Translations under genes and position numbers: made by a program | The notes under the pieces: generated by a model | Told to the model about the DNA's origin: nothing | Databases searched by the model: none | The model's input: the letters and a program-made list of their open reading frames with translations, nothing else | Source: Cylicocyclus nassatus | Taxonomy: Eukaryota; Nematoda; Chromadorea; Rhabditida; Strongylidae | Assembly (NCBI GenBank): GCA_958299035.1 | Contig: CATQJL010000223.1 | Coordinates: 70,167,006 to 70,231,005 of the forward strand | Direction of reading: 5' to 3' | Length of the DNA stretch: 64,000 nucleotides | In this document: one piece after another, positions 56,671 to 64,000 of the stretch | Layout: each line of letters opens with the position of its first letter | Numbering within the stretch: the stretch's first letter is position 1

Positions 56671-57070
56671 GGACTCACAGTAGTTTTTCTACTAGTGAGA
56701 ACTTAATTTTGAATTTGGTAAGGCACACAGTGGTCTTTCCACTAGTGAGAAATTGAAAAAAAAAATGGGCTCACAGTGGTCTTTCCACTAGAGAGCGGGA
56801 AAAAAGTACATTCACAGTGGTCTTCCCACTAGTGAAGTCATAAAAAATGAAAAGTATTCTCACAGTGGTCTTTCCACTAGTGAGAATCAAAATTAAAAGT
56901 GGTCTCGCAGTGGTCTTTCCACTAGTGAAAGTTATGAGAAAAAATTAGGCTCGTAGTGCGTTTTCCACTTGCGAGAGTCAAAAAATGCTATCACAGTGGT
57001 CTTTCCACTAGTGACAGTTGGAAAGGGAAAAAAATTTGTGGTTCACAGTGCATTTTCCACTTGCGAGACC
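56671..57070. repeat. Array of nine short hairpins with A-rich spacers
   Basis: Units begin at 56674, 56724, 56770, 56811, 56859, 56904, 56950, 56990 and 57042, spaced 40-52 bp. The typical unit CTCAC-AGTGG-TCTTT-CCACT-A-GTGAG folds as 5+5 bp with one bulged A. The stems vary in a paired way: AGTAG/CTACT in unit 1, TTCAC/GTGAA in unit 4, CTCGT/GCGAG in unit 7. Spacers are A-rich and not conserved. The array leads directly into repeat copy C. Confidence 0.8.
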
Positions 57071-57922
57071 TTATTTACATATGTACAATGCCGGCTGTGG
57101 CGATAGAGTCATTGAGTTATGTATGTGCGCGTGGAAAAAAAACCTGGGGTTTCCCAGTTGAAAAGAAAGGAAAGCATAAAGAAAATATCAATGATTCACG
57201 GCTCCGGGATATCACGGCTCTAGGAAATCACGGCTCGCGGAATTCACGGCTCGCGGATTCTCAATCTAAAGAGTTGGACTCATCTAGAAAGATTGCGTCG
57301 GTGAAATTACGGTTCGCTTTTTTAGGCTCGGGGGGTCACGGCTCGGAAATAGCAAGAAAAAATGATTGAATATCAATAAATGCAAAATGTAATCTCAAAT
57401 GAGATTATCATATGAATACAAACTCTAACTCATCGCCTGACTCAAGAAATAAGAAAGAAAATGAGAAAATAAGGTGACAAAGAAAAGATAGGAGATAATA
57501 GCTACGTAGATACGTAGGGAATGAGGGCTGGTGCCGGCGGTGGGAGTTTGCAAAAGATTTGGCCAAAATCTATACTGATTTGATTGCTTTGAATCTTGAA
57601 GAAGAAGAAAATTTTTTTGATATGAAAAAATGATCAAAGAAGATTGATTCAAGAAAAATATGAGTCATAAAAAGAAAACAACGGGACCTCCATGTCAAGT
57701 CCAGAAGGTGCACTCTCCTGACTTGAATCCTTCACCCTGATTGTTTTACTTTATACGAACATAACATTTATGACTAGAATCTTTATTATATATTTATAAA
57801 TAGAAAGAGAGGGGAAGGGAAACCGCCGGTCACCCGGTTAGGCACAGCTCATCTGGAGTTGCTGGGCACCGCCCAGTCGGCGTGGGGACTGTCGGACCAT
57901 CTGATTAGTCTGCGTCTCGACA
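57065..57922. repeat. Unclassified repeat family, copy C
   Basis: See 51625-52695. This copy follows the hairpin array and contains five short ATTCACGGCTC/ATCACGGCTC units (57195-57262). It ends at GTCTCGAC, just before a small MITE. On the minus strand, AATAAAGATTC within the terminal block could be a poly(A) signal, so orientation is undecided. Confidence 0.6.
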
Positions 57923-58128
57923 AGGCCTCGGGCAGAGTTCACGCGATTTGATTGTCGCGATTCAGTCGCCTCGATTTCCATTCATTTTTGTTTTACATTC
58001 AAAAATTTCGGGCTAAGAAAAGTATCACAATCGAAATGCAAGCGGGTCGGCATGCCATGAACTCGTAACAGTTGCCTTGTCGCGATTGAATCAAGACGAT
58101 CAAATTGCGTGAACTCTGCCGGAGGCCT
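57923..58128. mobile_element. Small inverted-repeat MITE, 206 bp
   Basis: The ends are AGGCCTCGGGCAGAGTTCAC and, inverted, AGGCCTCCGGCAGAGTTCAC, extending about 50 bp. The related repeat copies at 52695 and 53450 lack it, so it is a recent insertion at the edge of copy C. No clear target duplication. Confidence 0.7.
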
Positions 58129-58257
58129 AAAGTGGCAGATTGGCACATACCTACCTGGGGCAACATGATGGTTTATCTATGGAGCTGCAAGGAAAGCAAC
58201 GCCAAAGAACTAAGCTCTTGTAAGTGTGCGTGAAATGTGGAGATATTAGGCGTCATC

Positions 58258-58412
58258 GGCTCCCAAATTCGTGTGGAGGCGGGCTGCGGACTTCCCTGAT
58301 TTTCAGAATAAACTTGTTAAACCTCCACGTTATAGCATTGTATTTCGTACTCTCTCGTCAAGCTTATCCTTAGAAGGGAAGTCGCAGCCCGCCTCCACAC
58401 GAATCTGGAGCC
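58258..58412. mobile_element. Inverted-repeat element, 155 bp
   Basis: Arms of about 40 bp, GGCTCCCAAATTCGTGTGGA onward, mirrored at 58375-58412 with two differences. Too short to classify. Confidence 0.65.
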
Positions 58413-58660
58413 AATCATATATATTTTGTTCAAATGAAAGCAAAGTTTAACAGCATAACAACGAAGGCAAAAGGGTGAACGAGACAAAAGGCAAAAATCG
58501 AAGAAGCAAGAAGACTGTGAATGAAAATGTACTTATCACAGTACCCGTGTGAACGCCACATAAAACGTTTCCAGAGGATCCGGCATAGCACTGGAACAAA
58601 GCATGAGCAAGAGCTCGAGTATGCATAATGCTCCCATTGTCGAATGTAGATTCACCTGTA

Positions 58661-58920
58661 TCACCTGTATCCCCGTTGATCATCGTGTTGCACGAGCGGG
58701 TACCAGTGATGCCTCCATTCGTCCCTGTCTCGGGCGATTGTTGACCAATGTTTACGTATCGCACCAGGAAGACGTGGAACGCTCTGAAGGACTTCATCAA
58801 AGGACTTCGTGAACATATCTGACCATCGCGTCGGCGGTCTTCCTCGTTCGCGTTTGACGTCCAGCGGTGTCCAATCTGTTACAGCTGATTGTCGTCAAAA
58901 CGCATCACGTGTCCGACCCA
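58661..58920 (-). pseudogene. RTE C-terminal domain
   Basis: After a frameshift near 58915, the minus strand reads WVGHVMRFDDN, then TDWTPLDVKRERGRPPTRWS, DMFTKSFDE, WSTIARDRDEW and a stop at 58661. The GRPPTRW segment is a hallmark of the region after the RT in RTE elements of strongylids as I know them. A small indel near 58872 also breaks the frame. Confidence 0.75.
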
Positions 58921-60349
58921 TCATTTTATTCTGCTTGGCGTATGCGGCAGCGTCCCTGATGTTCGATTGTTGACGTAGGGTAGAACTTCGTAATCCTTGC
59001 CTCACTTGCGTGAGTCGATGCACTCCTAGCATCACTCTCTCAACAGCTCGTTCGATGACGCTAACCGCGTGTTCATCCTGCTTTCTCATTGTCCATGTTT
59101 CTGAAGCGTACGTCAAAGCAGGAAGAACCGTCGAGTTGAAAAGGTGGGCGCGGAGCCGGATGTTCTTGGTCTTCTTCACTACGTCCTCAATTGTCTTATA
59201 TGCTCCCCATGCTGCACGTTTCCTCCTGCTCAGTTCCGGAGCTAGATCGTTCATCATATTGAGTTCACGACCTAGGTAGGTGTAGCTTGAGCATTCGGTG
59301 ATGTTCGTCCCGTTGAGCATGAAAGGAGCATCAGGCACTCTTCCGTTCCTCATGAACATCGTCTTCGTTAGATTCAGCCGTAGACCGATCTTTCCACACA
59401 CTTCGTCAAACTGGGCCAGCATTTGTTCCGCCTGCGTGATGCTTGGGGTTATCAATACGATGTCATCAGCAAAGCGAAGGTGGTGTAGCTGCCGGCCGTC
59501 GACTTTCACTCCCATGTTGTCCCATTCCAACTTACGCATGACGTTCTCCAGAGCGGCACTGAATAGTTTCGGCGATATAGTATCGCCTTGTCGCACGCCT
59601 CTCTTCACGTCAATGATGATGTCCTTGTAGAATGGCGTTATGGTGGTTGTGAAGTCGTTATACAGCTCACGAATTATCTTGATGTAATGAGTCGGAATAC
59701 CTTGATTGCTCAAGGCATCGACGACGGCTTCAGTCTCAACCGAGTCAAAGGCATTCTTCAAGTCGATGAAGGTGAGACAGAGCGACATCTTATACTCTCG
59801 TGACACTTCAATGAGCCTTGACACCGTGTGTATGTGGTCGATCGTGCTGAATCCTCTTCGAAACCCAGCTTGCTCGCATGGTTGTCCTTCGTCCAACTCT
59901 CTTCCGATCCGGTTGAGAATGACTCGCGTTAAGAGTTTGTAGACTACAGACGACAAGCAGATAGGGCGATAATTGCCGATGTCGCAGGGATCTCCCTTCT
60001 TGTACAGCAACACGGTTTTGCTGGTCTTCCATTGCCTTGGAACCTTGCCTTCCGTCAGGTACCGCGTGAAGAGCCTTGCCAAAGTCTTGATGAGAACTGG
60101 CGAAAGATTCTTCAGATGTTCTGGCTTTATCCTGTCGGGACCGGGTGCTGTACGGTTTTTCATCGACATGATAGCATGACGAATCTCGGAAGGAAGAACA
60201 GACGGTGCGACATACTCGTCCTCCTTGAGATGGCATGGTGGAAGGTGGACGTGGCTCGCAAAAAGATCCGAGTAAAAGTCGTGGATGACCTTTTCCATTG
60301 ATCTTCGGGAAGCAGTTATGGTTCCGTCAGGACGACGAAGTGCGGTCAT
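58895..60349 (-). CDS. RTE reverse transcriptase (484-codon open frame)
   Basis: An open frame with the main RT motifs in order: LYKKGDPCDIGNYRPICLSS, QAGFRRGFSTIDHI, the first catalytic block FIDLKNAFDS (about residue 193), RGVRQGDTISPKLF, and the catalytic box LRFADDIVLI (about residue 291). A thumb-like region (YLGRELNMMNDL) and LPALTYASETW follow. Both catalytic motifs are intact. The frame begins inside the protein at MTALRRPDG; the sequence before it (GRSIRNARRSFLNFKTK) is in the same frame and joins the linker after a frameshift. At the end it runs out of frame at KMMGRTRDAF. The enzyme copies element RNA at a nicked target. It is not functional as part of a full protein here. Confidence 0.85.
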   Translation of the reverse strand: MTALRRPDGTITASRRSMEKVIHDFYSDLFASHVHLPPCHLKEDEYVAPSVLPSEIRHAIMSMKNRTAPGPDRIKPEHLKNLSPVLIKTLARLFTRYLTEGKVPRQWKTSKTVLLYKKGDPCDIGNYRPICLSSVVYKLLTRVILNRIGRELDEGQPCEQAGFRRGFSTIDHIHTVSRLIEVSREYKMSLCLTFIDLKNAFDSVETEAVVDALSNQGIPTHYIKIIRELYNDFTTTITPFYKDIIIDVKRGVRQGDTISPKLFSAALENVMRKLEWDNMGVKVDGRQLHHLRFADDIVLITPSITQAEQMLAQFDEVCGKIGLRLNLTKTMFMRNGRVPDAPFMLNGTNITECSSYTYLGRELNMMNDLAPELSRRKRAAWGAYKTIEDVVKKTKNIRLRAHLFNSTVLPALTYASETWTMRKQDEHAVSVIERAVERVMLGVHRLTQVRQGLRSSTLRQQSNIRDAAAYAKQNKMMGRTRDAF

Positions 60350-60666
60350 CTTTGTCTTGAAGTTGAGGAAGCTTCGGCGGGCGTTGCGTATACTTCTTCC
60401 AGCCTCCGCGGCTCAACCATCATTGCTACTCTTCTCTCCTTAAGGTCTTCTTTTATCGCTTCTCTGCATCGCTTCGCAAGCTCGGACGTCAGTCGGTAGT
60501 TGCCTGTGGCTCGTGCGCGTCCACGTTGGCGTATTAGCTCCAAAGTCCCCGTGGTGAGACGCCTTCTCGTACTTCTTAGACTCTGAGCTTCCTTGGCACA
60601 ACCGTGGGATGTTGTACGAACCGTTCGTATTCTTCGTCGATGTTGTCCATCACGGTATCTCGCCAT
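60346..60666 (-). pseudogene. RTE linker between endonuclease and RT
   Basis: The minus-strand frame includes LELIRQRGRARATGNYRLTS, ELAKRCREAIKEDLKERR, a conserved helical linker in this family. It is out of frame with both the endonuclease and RT frames, which gives frameshifts near 60600 and 60410. Confidence 0.7.
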
Positions 60667-61592
60667 GAGCCGGATATCGAAGAAAACAGATCCCAGTTGG
60701 TGGTATTCGTGGGACGATGTTTCCTGAACTTGACGGCTCTCTCTCCATTCCGCGGAAAGTAGAATTTGGCGCGCAGGAGACGATGGTCTGATCCCGTGTA
60801 GAACTTCGGAACAACAGCGACGTCCGTCAGGCAGTACCTTCTTTTGACGATGATGTGGTCAATCTCGTTATGGTACTCTCCACCGGGCGATTCCCAGGTC
60901 CAGCGTAGGGAAGAGGGCTTTTGGAACTGTGAGTTTCCATGGATAGTCCTCGTCGTCATGATAAACTCGGACAGTCTCTCCCCTTGTTCGTTCCACTGCA
61001 AACCATGGGTTCCGATGTGAAGTTCCTCAGTCGACCTTCTAGTTCCGATCTTCGCGTTGAAATCACCGACGATGATCTTGTAGAAGGTATGATCTTCTCT
61101 GTAGAACTTCTCCAAGTCCATATAAAATTCCTCGAGTTCGTCCTCGTCGTAGCTGGATGTTGGGGAGTACGCAATGAAGACGGTCAAGGCAGGGATTGAT
61201 CCACATCTTGATATTCGCAAACGTCCGATTCGAGTTGTAAGTTGTTCGAACGAATCGATGTTCATGGCCAAACTCGTGTTGACAAGGACTCCCACTCCAC
61301 CTACTCCTCGACTGTCGCATGTTCCTAGAAACAGTTCTTCTCCAGTCTCAAATGTGGCGTTCAGCGGGTGGTGCCTCCTTGTCTCGGTCAGTCCGATGAC
61401 GTCGTACTTAATCTTCCTTGCTTGCATCATGAGATCTTCGATAGATGCGTCCGATGCCAGCGTCCTCGCGTTGTAAGTACAGATCGTCATCATAGTCCGT
61501 CTCGTTTTCGGCAGCCTAGATCGCCTTTCAAACCTTGTCCCCACTGGCGCTGCCTTACTAGTGGCTCTTCGAAGATTAAAGGAGCTTTCCAT
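60576..61592 (-). CDS. RTE endonuclease domain (338-codon open frame)
   Basis: Apurinic/apyrimidinic-type endonuclease of a non-LTR retrotransposon. Motifs in order: CTYNARTL (metal-binding Asn), DVIGLTETRRH (catalytic Glu), RGVGGVGVLVN, YSPTSSYDEDE, IVGDFNAKIG (GDFN block), EIDHIIV, and TGSDHRLLRAKF (catalytic SDH). All catalytic residues I expect are present. The start at 61592 may be internal to a longer reading frame. After about 60610 the frame departs from the family (TVVPRKLRV then stop) because of a frameshift. In the intact element it nicks the target to prime reverse transcription. Confidence 0.85.
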   Translation of the reverse strand: MESSFNLRRATSKAAPVGTRFERRSRLPKTRRTMMTICTYNARTLASDASIEDLMMQARKIKYDVIGLTETRRHHPLNATFETGEELFLGTCDSRGVGGVGVLVNTSLAMNIDSFEQLTTRIGRLRISRCGSIPALTVFIAYSPTSSYDEDELEEFYMDLEKFYREDHTFYKIIVGDFNAKIGTRRSTEELHIGTHGLQWNEQGERLSEFIMTTRTIHGNSQFQKPSSLRWTWESPGGEYHNEIDHIIVKRRYCLTDVAVVPKFYTGSDHRLLRAKFYFPRNGERAVKFRKHRPTNTTNWDLFSSISGSWRDTVMDNIDEEYERFVQHPTVVPRKLRV

Positions 61593-61930
61593 ATTATCAC
61601 TGTGTCGAACAAGAATTTACTCGCAGGGATAGCTTGTTGGGCTCAAAACCCCCGCGAGGGACGATCGGAGCTTATTTGTTGGAGGCGACTCCGAACTCGC
61701 CTCCCCACACACCTACCCGGGAAATTAGGGCGCAAGCTTTTAGTGGAGGCAGGGAGTCCGTCCCCCGGCTCCGCTTGCTTATCAGAGCAGGCGCGGGGTC
61801 GCTTTTGGTCGGCAATTATCCCCCTATCCGCCACCTGGGGACGCCCCACGTAGCCTCGCGACTAACCGGCTGTGATCCCTCTATGAGGGAGATCCGTGGA
61901 TGTAGATGGATCCGTGGATAAGAATGTAGA

Positions 61931-62974
61931 TTATCTGAGCATAATTGGCGCAGAGAGAGGTAAGAGCCTACAAAACAATCTTCACTTAACAGAATAAAAG
62001 AAGAAAGAAGTTAGAAAGTACCAATGACCGTTAATACTGCGATTCGCATTTACTGAATGCACTCTCACACTGCTTGCAAAAGCTGGACGACAGGGAAGCG
62101 GCACCTGAAAATCGCCATTCCTTCCAAAAAATGTTCGACAGAAAAACATCATCTGCCAGTGTCTTAAGCGAGGAATGGAAACGCCGAAGTGATTAGGCTT
62201 AGAACAGCACGTAAAACATAACTTCACATGCAAGTTTTCCGTTTACAGAATAATTAGCGCGAGCTTATATCGAGAGAAAATAAAGATGATAGAAACCTTG
62301 AAGCCTCGCTACAAAATTATATAAAAAAGATAAAACAAGAATTGAAACCACTAAACGTTCCCAGTAACTCTGCTCGTTCCAGTACGACGTAGATTATTTG
62401 CTCAACTTACAAAAATCGAAAATTAACATCGCAGCAAACTAGAATCGTCATGTCAGCAATCATTCATATTTACTGACTGTTTTGGCCATAAGTATGCCTT
62501 AGAAACAAAAAAAAACATAAAAAATAAAGAATTCGTTCGAAAATCCCGCAGAAAACACAGCGATGTTATGAACCTTATGGTATATGACATGGTCGAAGCA
62601 CGACGAGATGCCGGCAAGTTGCACTCGTCAATAAGCACATTATTTTCCGTGCTTTTCTGACATGAGGGCCAGATGCCGGCAAATTGAGTGCGAAATCACG
62701 GCAAAAATCCCGACAAAACACCTCACGAGGTTGCCGGCAGGTCAATCTATTGGGTTCAAAATTTGAAGTTGTTGGGATTTTTCGGATTTTTTTCGATCTC
62801 CATCTGGTGCCTAGCTCTAGGCTAGGCCGTCAGACCTCGAGAGTACCAAACTTATTACTTTGTGAAACCTAGAGAGGGCTTTGGTAGTTTCCATGACCTG
62901 AGGGCGAGATCGCGGCGAGTTGAGGGCAAGACCTGCCGGCAGGTAGGGTAGATTACTACTTTAAGAGGAGGGAA
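61931..62974. other. Intergenic; GCCGGCA-containing repeats near 62.6-62.95 kb
   Basis: No gene. Short motifs such as GATGCCGGCAA, TTGCCGGCAGG and CTGCCGGCAGG recur at 62605-62945 with AGGGC-AGAT words, perhaps a decayed element at the edge of the 15.6-kb inserted block. Confidence 0.35.
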
Positions 62975-63548
62975 AGGAAGGAAATAACCCACCTACTTCA
63001 AGAAAGGGTAACGAGACATCAGAAGATTGCTTCATAAGGAACTCACTTTGCACCAATTATTCGATCTGTTCAAATTTAGAACAATAAGAGTTTCCTTTTT
63101 TAATAGAATAGAAAATATAGACTAATTACAGAAGAAAGCTAAAGAAAAACCTTTGCTGAAATGTCTTCATTGTCAAATGACAAAACTGATTTCCACTCTA
63201 TTCATTCTTGCTCTAGCATTCAACACTTCATTCCCTCTAAATTTTCTACTCGCCGGTTGACGCAGATAAATGCATGTTTTGCAAGGTTTCACCTAAAAAA
63301 CTGTTCTTCCAAGCTTAACTTACTTTGAATATATCCAGTTAATTATTCTTAATTAGCAGGACATTGTTAGCTGAACGTTATTCCGCTCCTTTGATATAAT
63401 CTTGATGTGACATGAAGTGACCTAACAAGTATGAAGCCCAAGACTGAACAAATAGCTAAACACAATTCCTTTCTAGAAGTTTTACGGAAAGCTTTTAGTC
63501 AAAGAGGGCTTTTGTCTACTTTTGATACCGTGAGGGGACGTTATTGAA
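62975..63548. repeat. Segmental duplication, copy B (second part)
   Basis: Collinear with 28255-28852 (GCTTCATAA, TGACATTGA/TGACATGAA, CCGTGAGGGGACGT). It resumes copy B after a 15.6-kb block of mostly mobile sequence and ends where a CTCAG-family end begins. Confidence 0.75.
63177..63260 (+). pseudogene. Signal-peptide-like remnant, 27 codons
   Basis: MTKLISTLFILALAFNTSFP continues seven residues and stops. It looks like the start of a secreted protein; the copy A counterpart lacks the ATG but stays open longer. Either an exon end not recognised here or, more likely, a relic. Confidence 0.3.
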
Positions 63549-63552
63549 ACTA

Positions 63553-64000
63553 CTCAGACAATTGTATCGGGAAGTTCGCGGGTGCTTGTTCGACCACCAA
63601 TCATCCATGCCGCGAGCTGCCCGGTAAATCCATATATTAGACCCGATAAGTGACCGCGGCGCATCCTGTAAGAGCCCGTTGGGCGCCTATAGTTGACCCG
63701 ACTAGCATGCTTGTAGGACCTAAGAAGAGTGAGGAACGAGGAACTATTTAGTCTACCCTTTACAATGACGGACCTGGATGCAAACTGAGCAACCTTTTAG
63801 CTCATCTGTCGACTTCATCTAGAGTCGTCGATAACACCAACCGACTGCTGGAGTTTATTTCATGATCATGAGAACTCGATTCTGTCAGAAGGGATTAAAT
63901 CCGAGCAGTGATACCCAACCTCATGAACACTTAGGGTAGCCTCATCGCTGCGGCCTACCTCACGCGGGTTGCGCCTTATCCTACAGGGTGTAAGAAGTGC
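63553..64000 (+). mobile_element. CTCAG-family end and unclassified GC-richer element, runs out of window
   Basis: Begins CTCAGACAATTGTATCGGGA at the point where homology with copy A is lost, so it is an insertion relative to that copy. The following 440 bp are richer in GC than their surroundings and have no open frame of note. The other end is outside the window. Confidence 0.5.

Larger units (their letters stand above)
58651..61930 (-). mobile_element. RTE-type non-LTR retrotransposon, degraded
   Basis: On the minus strand the order is a GC-rich 5' region (about 61930-61593), an apurinic-type endonuclease, a linker, a reverse transcriptase, a C-terminal domain and a short 3' end. Coding stops at 58661 and is followed by GATACAGGT repeats, as in RTE elements, which have very short 3' UTRs ending in short repeats. 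At least three frameshifts separate the parts (about 60600, 60410, 58915). The 5' end is a guess from base composition. Confidence 0.8.

Noticed and set aside
56671..57070. CRISPR-like array of repeats and spacers
   Set aside because: The repeats are short hairpins with variable stems, spacers are A-rich and irregular, and the DNA is eukaryotic with no cas genes.

Overview
The window is AT-rich, gene-poor eukaryotic DNA, almost certainly from a nematode and most likely a strongylid (hookworm-like) one. Four things point there. There is a spliced-leader-like RNA whose 22-nt leader matches nematode SL1 at 21 positions. Introns are about 60 bp and end in T-rich ACAG. The retroelements (an RTE non-LTR element, CR1-like LINE fragments, and Penelope-like elements with a GIY-YIG domain) are of types I recognise from strongylids. 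Tc1/mariner-type miniature elements are very dense. The species is inference; the phylum is well supported.

Layout. 0-7 kb: foldback and mariner-like MITEs in otherwise empty sequence. 6.9-11.1 kb: a four-level nest. A 0.9-kb mariner-like MITE is split by a 3.35-kb Helitron; the Helitron carries a 0.9-kb TIR element, and that element contains both an SL1-like RNA gene and a 321-bp MITE. 12.7-18 kb: MITEs, a tRNA-like sequence, and a CR1-like LINE (minus strand) interrupted by a Penelope-like element with inverted terminal repeats. 18-21.3 kb: Tc-like relics and a foldback element holding a mariner insertion, broken by a 500-N gap that has a 25-nt cDNA-amplification adapter on each side. 23-24 kb: tandem repeats. 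25.2-28.9 kb: copy A of a segmental duplication, carrying a two-exon gene for a small secreted Cys-rich peptide. 29-40.9 kb: a 3-kb inverted repeat and several MITEs. 43-47.3 kb: copy B of the duplication with a paralogous secreted-protein gene; its continuation lies 15.6 kb away at 63 kb. 47.5-58.4 kb: TTAA-flanked MITEs, a repeat family with an array of hairpins, and small inverted repeats. 58.6-61.9 kb: a frameshifted RTE-type retrotransposon on the minus strand.

Only two host protein genes are convincing, the paralogs at 27666-27924 and 46520-47119. Both begin with a signal peptide, have a likely trans-splice acceptor exactly 5 nt before the ATG, carry a phase-0 intron at the same place, and end with the same poly(A) context. 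In the second gene the intron is 60 nt, in frame and free of stops, so retaining it would add 20 residues. The most notable non-coding finds are the SL1-like RNA embedded in transposons and the nine-hairpin array at 56.67-57.07 kb, whose stems show paired substitutions.
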